Origin: Lethocerus indicus
Lineage: Eukaryota > Arthropoda > Insecta > Hemiptera > Belostomatidae
Length of the DNA: 64,000 bases
Assembly (NCBI GenBank): GCA_019843655.1
Contig: JACDQD010000009.1
Location: forward strand, 1,555,750 to 1,619,749
Direction: 5' to 3'
The notes under the pieces are model-generated. The model did not search any database and was not told where the DNA came from. It worked only from the letters and a program-made list of their open reading frames with translations. Positions 41,485-52,194 of the stretch are shown one piece after another. A program made the translations under genes and the position numbers. Each line of letters begins with the position of its first letter. Within the stretch, counting starts at the first letter, position 1.

Positions 41485-41679
41485 TTATTCCCGAAAGTAA
41501 TACGACATTTTGACTTCGGAATTCATTTTATTTCCTCCCCAAAAAAATAAACTTTAATTATTAATCTACTATATATATATATTCACCGATATTATCGACA
41601 ACGCTCCCCTCTTGATGGGAACTCCTCCGAGACCAGAATACGTCTTATCAAACTGTTGATTACTTTCGGGTACGCCTAA
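41485..41679 (-). mobile_element. MarA MITE copy D (195 bp)
   Basis: Flanked by TA (41483-41484 and 41680-41681). The plus left end TTATTCCCGAAAGTAATACG and the inverted right end TTAGGCGTACCCGAAAGTAA. On minus it reads GGAGGAGTTCCCATCAAGAG with GTTGTCGATAATATCGGTGA, six TA units, and GTAGATTAATAATTAAAG, the transposase tail and stop region. Confidence 0.85.
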
Positions 41680-42062
41680 TATATAAATCACCGGTTCGAT
41701 TCCCGGTGGCGGTCCGAATAACCGTTTAAAATTATTACCGGCCCGAAATATATACACCGGTTGTATATATCGGCTAAAAAAAAAAAAGCGACATCGATTT
41801 TGAATCCGATCCGTTATCGGTTGGGGGGGGGGAAATAATGAAGAAAATCGGGATTTCCTCCTCATCACAGTGTTGGAATTTTTTTTTCCAATTTGATTCG
41901 GAAAACCGGGAAATTTTATTTTTCCGCGTCCCTATGCACTGTCGACATTGTCCGGAGGACGCAACACGAAATACGAACTTTTGACCGCCGACTTCGATTA
42001 ACTGTTTCGGGCATTCAATTTTTCGCGGTACCGGGGAAATAAAATTATTCCTACAGAAATAA
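41680..42062. other. Unassigned spacer
   Basis: ACCGGTTCGATTCCCGG at about 41691 is T-arm-like but isolated. A G10 run is near 41823 and T9 near 41880. No gene recognised. Confidence 0.5.
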
Positions 42063-42520
42063 AAACCAATTTCTTTTTTTTTTTAATTTTGTACAATCAA
42101 CATTGAATGTTACGAGTACAAACGCTGTATGCATTTTCTCAGAGACGCGTACAGCGATAAAAGGAAACGCCCAGACGGCACCTTTACAAGGACAATTAAG
42201 GTCTAAGGGCTAAGAAAGATTGGGATGAGGGGAAAGGCAGAGTGGAACGGAGTGGGAATCGGGATTTTGCGACTAGAGGTCCTGCTGGATAGAGACATGC
42301 AGTGAGAGCATTAAGTGACGGTAGAAGGACTTTGACAGGAATCTCTGGATGCGAGCTATGTCGTCCATATCCCGATGGAACCCAACAGCCCTATACCGTA
42401 AGTCCGGTTTAAGTATCGCTTTGTAAACTGTCAGTCTGTTACTTGAGGTCAATTCTGATGTCAGTTTTAGTAACGGCCTTAAGAGTCCAAATTTTACGGT
42501 TTAAGTCGATTTGTTGAGGG
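42063..42520 (-). mobile_element. LINE 3' end: RT C-terminus, 3' UTR and poly(A)
   Basis: The best LINE copy. On minus, about 42440 to 42320 reads LTVYKAILKPDLRYRAVGFH then MDDIARIQRFLSKSF. This is the C-terminal block of jockey-clade reverse transcriptases (L-Y-K-x-I-L-K-P-x-x-x-Y then I-Q-R-F-x-S-K). After stops it continues through the shared 3' part to AACATTCAATGTTGATTGTA and a poly(A) of about 11 at 42070-42080. No upstream RT domain is present, so it is 5'-truncated, as is usual for LINE insertions. Confidence 0.75.
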
Positions 42521-43779
42521 TTTGTGGGTCGTTCGTCCAGTTTGTTCGGCCGATCTAAAATATATCGATGTATTATGTATTTGAAAATTCTGTTCGGTAC
42601 TATTCTCTAATTTTCCAGTGATAGTGTCGACAGTTATCCCGGGAGTCTGGAGGTTTGTTTCAATTGTTTCCATTTTGAATCCTGCCGTTTATGCGCCGAA
42701 GACGTTGGAGCTTTGCTCGAAGGGTGGGGGGGTGGGGCTTATTTTGAGCTTCGAATCCCGGATTTCTGCCGGAAACCTCGGATTTACGAGGCAGGAAGTA
42801 GGGACGACGGGGGGTGGGGGGGGACGAATTTTACCGGATGAAATGAAAACGGAAGTTGGCCGTCCAATAATGGCGAAGGGACAATGGCCGCTATCGATCC
42901 CTTTCCACTACCGCACACGTGTCTGTACCAGACCCTGCAGGCTTCTACTGCAGGATATATATCTTAGTTATAAAGGAACTGAACGCAATTCAGACTATTA
43001 GATACAACGGGATACCTGCGAGATCCAATTAGTAACGTCTAGCCACAAAAAAAAATGTCATAAATATCTCAAGGAACTCCGGTGTGAGAGTCCCGGACGA
43101 GCTTCAATTCGGACGTCTTCAAAAGCCGGGAAGAATTGCGTGAAAATTCAGCTAAAAACCCGCTAAAATCTCCCCAAAAGTATTACGCCCCCCCAAGGTG
43201 AGAATTCGAGTCGCTGAAATCGCGTGAATCGCGTTATTTTTGTCACTTAATCGGGACAAAATGTCAGGAGAAAAACTTGCAGTTAAGAGGCTGGTCTGTA
43301 AAATTGAGGGTTGAAAATACGAATTTCTCTGGGCCGGAGGATTAAATGGCAACTGTTCGCTAATTAACCCGGGGACTCCTTTTACGAAAGGGTAGGGAAA
43401 CATCCCTTCGGGAATAGACTGTAGGCCGAACGGTATTAAAGGAAGAAGTTTATCCACGAGAAAAGTTATCCCCGGCCATTTGAAGTTTTCTTATTGATAC
43501 TTCTCATTTTGGGGTGGAGGGGGGGGGAGAAACCTGAATAACAAATCGGGACTTCGAAATCGATACCTAATCGGAAATCACCACTCAAAAAGGTAAATTA
43601 GGGTAAATACTCATATTCATCGTCGCTTTTACCCTTTCGGCTACAATTCAAATATCGAGAAATGTTGATGAAAGAGAATATAATTGAACGAAACTATGGA
43701 CTGAAACTGAAGATTTAAGGCTGAAGAAAATTCGAAGAATTCATAGATTCCGAAGATTGTTTAGTGGTCCTTCCAAAAC
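42521..43779. other. Unassigned spacer
   Basis: No gene recognised. G-rich runs near 42725-42740, 42821-42832 and 43515-43528. Frames 42618-43001 (plus, 127 codons) and 43152-43457 (minus, 101 codons) have no known domain. Confidence 0.5.
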
Positions 43780-43812
43780 GTTCGGTCTTCTGCTAGACCG
43801 GTTCTGCTAGAC
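43780..43812. mobile_element. FB scrap at the SatC border
   Basis: GTTCGGTCTTCTGCTAGACC then GGTTCTGCTAGACCGG, a doubled piece of FB left arm directly before SatC. Confidence 0.55.
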
Positions 43813-44370
43813 CGGTAAGAGCCCTAAGGGCAACAACCGAATAGCCCTCGGAGATAAAAAGATAGGAAGCCAGTTATTTGTCGTTAATAATAACGTTTTG
43901 TATTCAGATTAAAAAGAGCCCTCAATACACCGCGATCTCTCAGATTTCGCGTTTTGTAGTAGCCCTTTAAGAGCCCTAACGGGCCCTACACCGATGATCA
44001 GATAAAAAGATTAACAGGAGGCCGGTGAGACGTCGCGTTTTGTAGCGGGCGCGAGATTATATAGCACAATTTCAGGCCCTATTTCAGATAAAGATTAACA
44101 GGAGGCCGGTGAGACGTTACAAATAACTCCGGTTCTAAGATAAGAATATAGACGCGATCGCGTTTGCGTCGCTTTGTAGTCTTTAAGAGCCCTAACGGCA
44201 GCACCGAATTTCAGATAAAAATTAATTGCAGGAGGTGAGTTATTTTGTCAATAACCGGTTCTAAGACGATATAGATAACAAATCTTTGTTTGTCGCGAAG
44301 AGCCCTTACACCGAATTCATGCATAGAGGTACAGATTAATGGCCGGTTTAGGAGGCCGGTCCGAAACTTC
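43813..44370 (+). repeat. SatC array, degenerate (129-bp unit family)
   Basis: Broken units: GAGCCCTAAGGGCA, ATTAACAGGAGGCCGGTGAG, CGTTACAAATAACTCCGGTT, GACGCGATCGCGTTTGC. Order is kept but most units have lost 20-80 bases. The block ends near GGAGGCCGGTCCG. Confidence 0.8.
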
Positions 44371-45039
44371 TAAGAAGATTTCAAGGCTGACAAATATCGA
44401 ATAATATGAAGAAAGAGAATACGAATAGATTCGGAACTATGGATTGTTTAGTGGTCCTTCAGGCTGAAAATTCGTTCGAAGATCATAGATCTAGCTAGAC
44501 CGGTTCTGTCCGCATATACTAGAACCGCCCGTTAACAACTAGTGCGTTTTGTACAGTCGGACACACGGACGGAGGACCTAGATAAATTGCGTTTCAATGT
44601 CTGGACCCTAAGAGTACAAAATTTCAGATAAACCAATCTGGTGCAAGCAAACTCCTTCTGCCAGCAAAACAGGCAATGGTAATTGGTGTAAAAGTACCCA
44701 GAGAAAAAGAAAATTTCGTCCAAAAAAACACTTTGCCAATGGAAGTTCTGGACAGTGACAAAGTGCGGACAAAGTGCGGACCACTTTTTCTTCGTCTATT
44801 GAATCGGTTGAAAAGTGGTTTGAAAAGTGGTTTGGACAAGTGTTAGCACCGATTCAATTATAACTCGGCTTAGTGCAGTTTTTAAAATACGCGTATTCCG
44901 CAAAATTTTATCGAAATTCCGCTCTTAGAAAGAAAAAAAACGAAAATTGAGATAAATAATTTAAATTAAAAATTATTTCTCGATCACTGGAACGAAGTGA
45001 AAAAATTACTCCAACGTCGATTGGAAATAATGTAATTCT
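44371..45039. other. Unassigned spacer with short repeats
   Basis: No gene recognised. ACAAAGTGCGG is doubled at 44757-44780 and GAAAAGTGGTTT is doubled at 44810-44833. Parts of the two are mutually inverted (GACCACTTTT and AAAGTGGTTT). Confidence 0.5.
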
Positions 45040-45358
45040 CCTGTTCTGAAGACGAGACCGGTAAGAGTTGGAGCCGGAAAAACGCGTCGAAAAAGGCGAC
45101 AGCCGGAAAGGGTAAAAAACCCATTCTGGCGGTTTCCAAATACAGGAAAAATCCCCGAATAGCATAATTATTACGAGATAATGTCGTGCGGTGAAAATTT
45201 TCATAAACCGACTAGATGGGAAATTTATTTCTAAATATTTTTGACATTTTTGCACGGAAAATTTTATCTTTCTCCCGGCGTTTAAACAACTTATTTTCAT
45301 CGATAAACCGAGCTTTTAATCTTCGAGGAAAAACTACTGAAGACTGAAGCTGTTGAAA
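45040..45358 (+). repeat. R2 dispersed repeat, copy 2
   Basis: As copy 1 at 40.5 kb, but with GCGTCGAAAAAGGCGACAGC in place of the GCGAAACGTCAG segment. About 110 extra bases sit between CGGTGAAA and GAGGAAAAACTACTGAAGAC. Confidence 0.65.
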
Positions 45359-45389
45359 ACGGCACGAAGGACTTTCGACCGGAAAGTCC

Positions 45390-45455
45390 ACCAATTTTGA
45401 TGTCCGTTTTATTAACGCCCTTAAGAGTCCAAATTTTCCGTTTAAGCCGATTCTT
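45390..45455 (-). mobile_element. LINE RT fragment (copy 5)
   Basis: On minus this reads KRIGLNGKFGLLRALIKRTS, aligning with the LINE segment just before the L-x-x-Y-K-A-I-L block and with the 2.05-kb copy. The rest of the element is absent. Confidence 0.55.
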
Positions 45456-46185
45456 TTGAAGTGACAGAAAAAAGACAGAATCGGTCGACGAAAATAAAAA
45501 AAAAAAAATATTCCAGGTTTGTTTCCTGTCGGCGATATGATGTCGGTGAAAAAACCCAAAAAGGGACTCTACGGTGGCGTGAAATGTGTGGCCGTTATTT
45601 GTCCCTGACAGTAACAATGCGGACAAACGGAGGACGACCCTACAAGGGTAATACACGATTCTCCTTTTAATTCTATTTCACCCTTTTATCCTCGTCTATT
45701 CCTCAACGTCTTTCGCGCTGAGTTTTACGCGCAGAAATTAGGCTTTTAGGTCCACGATGGAGGTTTTATCGGGCCTTCCTCGAGGTAACATAACAACTAT
45801 CGGATTCGAAACACTACTGAGAGGACGGCAGAGCAGGGCCATTCAGAACGACCAAAAGCCGACGAACCGTGATAAATAAAGTAATTTAAAAACAAGATCA
45901 GATTCCTCAAACCTCAAAACAGGCGAATGAAGACGTTTCGAGGGTTGATTAAACTATTCTAGACGGCTTCAGCGTCTTAGAATTTGCCTAACGTCGAAAC
46001 AGAAATTCCTGTTCCGGATTCGACAATTGGATAAATAACGGAAAACAGTAACTTGAATTATCAGAACCCATTCGAGACGATTTCTTTCGAAAACGGTCCC
46101 CAGGAGCAGAAAGTTTTTTCTTTGTATTGTTTTTTAATAATAAAAAACATGTTTACTGGATAAATCACCCAATTCGTGAGTGAAT
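45456..46185. other. Unassigned spacer
   Basis: No gene or repeat recognised. AT-rich toward 46100-46200. Confidence 0.5.
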
Positions 46186-46545
46186 TCACATAAATAAGAT
46201 CATTGCACACCGGGGGTGGGGTGTGTAGCAGCTAGCTCCTCGGAAAATTTTATTGCGTCTCGGAAAACGCATCATAAAAAAAATCAACTGTATCTTCAGT
46301 TTGATGCTGTTCCATTCCACTTTCAATTTCGGTACAATCGTCCCAATCATTTTCTCAAAACCATCACCGTCCTGCAGTTTTCGCATCGATGTTTTCCACA
46401 TTTTCCAAGTGTCGCTATCACTATCGATGATAGATAACAAACTTTCGATTCTTCTTTCCGTTTTTTTGCAAACTGTCAAATCATCACTTTCATTATCACC
46501 GGCTGCTTCTTGGAATACTGAAGTTCCCGCCTTAGGATCTGACAT
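46186..46545 (-). other. Candidate coding fragment or pseudogene
   Basis: The minus frame from ATG at 46545 is open for 119 codons. The first ~85 residues look natural: hydrophilic, with acidic and basic patches (QEAAGDNESDDLTVCKKTER, LLSIIDSDSDTWKMWKTSMR, LQDGDGFEKMIGTIVPKLKV). The last 35 look non-coding. In a frame shifted by two, about 46357 to 46253 reads ENDWDDCTEIESGMEQHQTE then DTVDFFYDAFSETQ and a stop, again acidic and protein-like. A frameshifted gene or a spliced exon pair would explain both. No family was recognised, and no transposon ends lie nearby. Confidence 0.3.
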
Positions 46546-46559
46546 TTTTAGGGCCTAAG

Positions 46560-48374
46560 TATAGAACTGTCTATCGCTTGAGAATTTCTCTTTAAGACCG
46601 AACCACATTACGCGTCCATAGAGTGGTGGAAATTTCTCATTTATTCACGCATAAAGACGGGTCAAAGAAAAGAAAAACTTATTATTTAAAGCCTTCGCTG
46701 CACGCGTATTCAGAGTAATTTTTCATGTGAGAAAAGCTTCGGATAATTTTTTTCAGATTTTTCGGTACACAATAAAACCAAATGCCAAATTTTATTTTCC
46801 TCTACAGTCTTTAATCAGTTCCAGAAAAATGTTATTTCGACGACTACTTTACTCGGAATAACTGATAATTGAACACACATTACTGTTATTGCAAACGGGG
46901 TGTCTCGAAAGGGGTTAATAGTGCGGGCAAAAAAAAACTGGGGGTTGATGATTCCGGCCTAATAGGAAATTTTTCCCCGTTTCGGAGCTACACTTTAACT
47001 GAAAATACGGGTCCCGTTAATTCCTCCGGGAGTACGCCTAGAAAAAAAAAATAGAAAGACATCATCCCCTAAAACATTAAAATCTCGAACGACCGAAAAC
47101 AACGATGCCAAATCGCTTGTAAATTGGTCTGTTATCTAATTCCAGTCTATCGGAATGATGAATCCGTTGATATAGAATAGACGGTAGGTGGCGGAGATAA
47201 AACCGGTCTCGTTTGTTATTCACAACCCCCGCTCTAACAGAGATAAACCATTGTTGGCGAAAGGGAAGCAGCCCTTCCGAGCTCGACCATTACCCCGTCA
47301 GAAATTATAATCTACGGAGTCAACTAAGCCGCCCTTTCAGATATTTATACAGCGGAGAATCAATCCTCAGGGCAGACCTTTAAACGGTGGCATTATTAAA
47401 ATGTATCCGTCCCGGAAAAGCCAATTTCTCTTCGTGAAACATTTAGCATTCCTCGGCGACGTAATTTAAACTCTAACTAGTATTGTTCGATACATCGCAA
47501 AATATATATATGGATGGATATATTATTATTTAAAATTCCTTTATCGAGGACAGAATATCGGACGAATAAGGGCAAGATTTTTCAAATTTCGAAATCGGAG
47601 AATTGAGATTCGAAAAAGATCGAAGAGTGAAACGATTATATTTTCTCTTTATATAAAACCGTAAATTCAGTAAAAAAGGCGAAGTACGAACAATTAAATA
47701 TCCCCATTTTTGTTGGTATCACCATCAGCAATAAACACTTAAAGTTATAATTTCAGAAAATTGTCTCTAAACTATAAATTCTACGGACAGTTTTCGAAAA
47801 TTTACACAGTTTATGATCAAATGTCACAAAAATACTTTACATTAATTACCAAACTACTTGTTAAAACCGTTCACGTGCATAAACACAGATTATAAAACGT
47901 AAAAAAAATTATGTTTTTTTGTTGTCTCAACGATTGCTCGATAATGGAAATTACAATACAATTAGTAGATAATTTAAATGCATTAAATAGGATAAGAGAA
48001 TAAAAAAATAATGAATATTATTAACCAGGTGCTGCCCCCCCCACGCCATATGCTACCGGATTCAATAATTGACGACTGTCTAGAATTAGACGGGATAAGA
48101 GGAAAATAACAGACGGGAATAGTAACGAGACTGCGATCGAATAAATCTCTAATTTGAGGACTAAAATTCGAAATTGACCTACGATTTCGGCCGGTTGTTG
48201 GGTTGAAAATTTAAGCTTCGATCGCTTACTACTGACGACTGTCTAAAACCAGACGGAATAAGATGCTCCGATTTGTGTTATTAATTAATATTGCCCCAAA
48301 ACTGGCGAACAATTAACAATTCGATGGGAAAAATCCGAAATTAACCGCGTTTCTAACACTTTTCTAAAAGCTGA
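46560..48374. other. Unassigned AT-rich spacer
   Basis: No gene or repeat family recognised in 1.8 kb. A short frame at 46869-47054 is unidentifiable. GACTGTCTAGAATTAGACGG (48074) and GACTGTCTAAAACCAGACGG (48237) are a weak direct repeat 163 bp apart. Confidence 0.5.
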
Positions 48375-48660
48375 AACCTGCGTTTTGCAGCCCTTTAAGA
48401 ACCCTAACAGCAAGTGCGACCTGCAGGAGGCCAGTTTTGTCAGAAGCCTCGACAGAAAACTGAAGCTCTGCGTTTTGTATTTGCCTTTGAGCCCTAAAGT
48501 ACACCGAACAGGAGGCCGGTGGACGTTAACATTTGTCAATTATGGAAAGACCCGTCCGGTATCTAAGACAGATTTCCAGAACGCAATCTTTGATCGCGTT
48601 TTGTATAAAGTTTCAAAAAGATAAAGATTGTCAATAACTCCGAGACGACCTAGGATAGCG
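48375..48660 (+). repeat. SatC array, short and degenerate
   Basis: About three broken units: CTGCGTTTTGCAGCCCTTTA, AGGAGGCCGGTGGACGTTAA, ATCTTTGATCGCGTTTTGTA, AAAAGATAAAGATTGTCAAT. The block 48840-48880 to its right (AAAATTAAATAAAGCCCCTT then GGATAT) is shared with the right flank of the 52-kb array. Confidence 0.75.
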
Positions 48661-50095
48661 TTTGGCAATACTATAAAGTCCCTACCCTAAGAACGTATTC
48701 GAGAACCTGAACTAGGACGAATTATTAAGTACCTAGCCCACTTGTTCTGGGACTTAACGCAAAATGACGCAAGATAAAAATCGTGCAGATTAGGACGCCC
48801 CTTGCGAATATTATTAACAGAGAATGAAACACAAAATATAAAAATTAAATAAAGCCCCTTGGATATTCTGATACGACAGGACTACAGTTGTTAATATTGT
48901 TATTCCTAAGTCCTTCATTTTAGGGCGGAATCCACTGAAGGTGGCGGAAGCCGAAACCGAATATAGACCACGATATCGCTTTTGAGATAAAAATTTCTCA
49001 AATGTCTGAAAATTAATCTGAAATACGAAAAGATATGAAAACTAATTTTTCGGGCTAATAAAATTTTAGAATTTATTTTGAAAGATCAATTTAGCAAATT
49101 TAGGGTTTTGTAAAAAAATAGTCCTTTTATAATGCCTAGCAATTTCTTAAAAACTCTCAAATTGCCTGTTGGGCCAATTTCATAAATGAACAACCGAATT
49201 ATTATTATAAATTTGAAGGTCCAATCAAGTCCATTCAACATAATTTAAGATGCTTCAGATTGAAAAAACCAATTTTTCAGTCCAATCTTTAAAACACTTC
49301 GGCAACATCAATTTGTGCGATTCAAAACATTTTCAACTGTTATTGATTTTTAAATCCCTTCCACTTAAAACTTCTCAAAAATATTCTTTCTTTATCTCTA
49401 TTATCCTTTCTTGTACGATTCCCTTTAATCTTTCGCACTTCTTCGATGATTCCCTTTACGATTCATCGATCTTTACTCCATTTTATTCGTATCTTCATCC
49501 CCGAAGTACGAATTCATGTCCTTATAAACATTCTGTTTCTTTTTTGATTTTTTTTAAAATGTGTCCTTAAAGAGAATGTATCAAAAATTTAATATCGAAT
49601 TTAAGTTTATAGTTTATATTAATTAAAGTGCAGTACCGGTGGCAATTTCATTCTGACACTGGCGCTAAAAAAAGAGCTCAACTAAATTACCTTCATCGCC
49701 CATTAAATTACTTTAAAGAATCAAATTACCTTTTCCGCTCGTAAATAGTAGTCGAATAGCTCGAAATTTAAGTCGAAATGGAGTTGGGCCACGAAATAAA
49801 CAGCTCATATACAGCCTATCCGATATTTTCAGCCTATTTTGATTTTTCAGATTTCTTTCGGAATCTTTTAAGTCCGCATCTTTTTACGGATTCCTGTTGT
49901 TATGCCAATTCGAATGGGAGAAAAATGGAATATAGACAATTGAAACGTGGATAAGACCAGAGTTTTTCAGATTCAGTGATTCAACATCAAGCCTCGATTC
50001 GACTGAAGCGTCGGCGCGTTGGAAAAGAAGCGGGACTTACTCTGGGAGCTCTTACGGAGCGGCGGTAGCGTTAACGTAATACAACAACGCCTACA
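48661..50095. other. Unassigned spacer
   Basis: Contains the shared SatC flank (48840-48880) and a short FB scrap (CCACTGAAGGTGGCGGAAGC near 48932). The AT-rich plus frame 49250-49570 (106 codons) has no recognisable domain. No gene called. Confidence 0.5.
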
Positions 50096-51700
50096 ATGCC
50101 ACGGCTAATTCACGCAATACCAAATGAACGATTTATTGCACGCAATCCCCTACAGAAACAGTTTATTACCTACAATTTTCAAGGCGGTACAGAGGTCTAT
50201 AAGGAGGAATCCACAGGCCAGAATGGTAGTTCGGGAGGAGAGGTGGTTTTCAAGTTTTATGGTATACACAATGGTCAGTATAAGAATATTAAACAGGAAA
50301 ATGTATAACGTTATACAGAATAGTACAAGGAATTGGTACAAAGGACTTATACAACGGGATGTTAAGGAGGAGACGTACAAAAGTATAAGGAGAACGGTTT
50401 ACAAGAATCAGAATTAGTACAAAGAATTCGTATAACTTAGTAGTAAGAAACAGAATTTTTAGAAATGGTAAAAAAAAATATTTAAAAATTGATGTGGTAT
50501 AAAAGAAGAAACAGTATAAACCCGTAGAGGAAATAGTAAAAAATAATGAGTTAGTTTTGGTGTAGAAGATGGTATGGTAATGCAAGCAGTCAAATGAAGA
50601 TTCGTATAATGGTAAGTCAGTAAGAAGAATGGTGTTATGAAGAAATGATATAAAACATAACTATCAAAGTGGTAATATACCGGTATATGGCAATTCACAA
50701 GAATGCTCGTATAGCTTAAAATGCTGGCTTAAAGAATTTGTAAAATTTAATGAGTAAAGAAAAAGTTTAAAACTGCCACAATACTGGTATAAGCAACGAA
50801 AAAGCCATAAAGTATAATAACAAAAATGCACAAAGAACTTAAAGAGAACCATTGGGAGTAGTATAAAGAATTAGTACAGTACAATGAAGTATTGCACGCA
50901 CAGTAACTTAATTAAAGAATGTAGGGAACTCTAAAAAATTATTTATTAATGTATACGGGTATGGTATAAATAATTGGCATACAGGATTAGAGTTTGTAAG
51001 GAATAGGTATAAGTGTTATAAAGAATTGGGAAATGTAAATAGAATTAGTACACGTATAACAGTAGGATGTTAGAATTTGCCAGAAAGAAATGTTAAAAAT
51101 ATATAATGCAGCTTTACAAAAACTGGTATATATGGTATATATAAATAATTGTAAGAATTCAAAAATTCAGACTTAGAGAATTCACACAGAATATAAATTA
51201 AAGAATTAGATACAAAACTGCCATAAGAGGTATAGAGACCACGAAAAAGCCATCATAAGATACTTATGACAATATAACGATACTGGTCAAAATACCAGTA
51301 ATTTTAACTTAATGAATTGTATAAAAGTATAAGGAATTGGGATATAAGATACTAAAGGTTAAAGGGTTATAAGAATTTGTATTAGGAATTAGATGCAATG
51401 GTAAAAAAAAGTGCGTTACATAAGGATATTGGTAAGAGACCAGGAAAAAGCCATAAAGTATAATACCGAGGAATAATGGTACAAAGAACTGTTACAAAGA
51501 ATAAAAGAAACAGTGGGATAAAGTGTAAGAAGAATTCGTAAATAAAATATAAAAAGAAATAAACTGGTTTGTTATAAGGAATTGGTAAAAATATTGGTAA
51601 AAACTTTACAAAGAATTCGTATAAATGAATTAGGATACAAAAGCCCAAACACAAAAAAAACCATAAACAATAATACAGAGTCAAAAAACTTAAAGTCAAA
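50096..51700. repeat. SatD: C-poor AT-rich repeat block
   Basis: From about 50290 the plus strand is very poor in C and built of loosely repeated words such as GTACAAAGAATTCGTATAA, GGTATAAAGAATTAG and AAGGAATTGGTA. A larger unit is suggested by AAAAGCCATAAAGTATAATA-like blocks at about 50803, 51244, 51446 and 51655, spaced roughly 200-220 bp. The many Phe/Tyr/Leu-rich minus frames are a consequence of this composition. The first 200 bp (plus frame 50096-50308) may be unrelated. The degeneracy makes the unit length uncertain. Confidence 0.6.
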
Positions 51701-52194
51701 GTCTCCTCCCCACGAAACCAAAAACCGAACTTCGGTCAAATAACATTCAGAAGATTCCTAGAAACCGATTAATTAAAATTAAATAAGTATTGCTCTAATT
51801 GAATTTTCTTTTACTGTCAAAGTTCTGGACTTCGGCGGATAAAGCCGTTTCGTTTCTATTGAACCTTTCCTTCTAGAGCCTGGAAAGCTGATACCGTCCG
51901 TATAAAGCCCTCAGAGTGTGACTTTAATTGCTGAGTGGGGCCCCTGCTTCGAGGGAGGCCCTATAAATATAATTTAGAGACGGTCAAGGGGCGGATTATG
52001 TACCCCGGGGGGAGAGGGGGGAAGCCCAGCCTATATTAATAACCACCCCAAGATTTACTAACGCCCAAACACCCGGTTACCACCCAGTAGTATTACTATT
52101 TATTTAATTGTTGTCGGTTTCGCATAGAGAGAGGGGGCTGAAACAGGAGAGAGTTTGAGGAGAGTCATCCCCTCGTCGGAGTTTTGTTTTAATC
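51701..52194. other. Unassigned spacer
   Basis: No gene recognised. A GGGG-rich stretch lies at 52004-52022. Confidence 0.5.

Noticed and set aside
41691..41715. tRNA gene at the ACCGGTTCGATTCCCGG motif
   Set aside because: Only a T-arm-like stretch is present, with imperfect stem and no D, anticodon or acceptor stem.
50150..51699. Series of Phe/Tyr-rich minus-strand frames as membrane proteins
   Set aside because: They result from the C-poor plus strand of SatD; no consistent start, domain or membrane topology.
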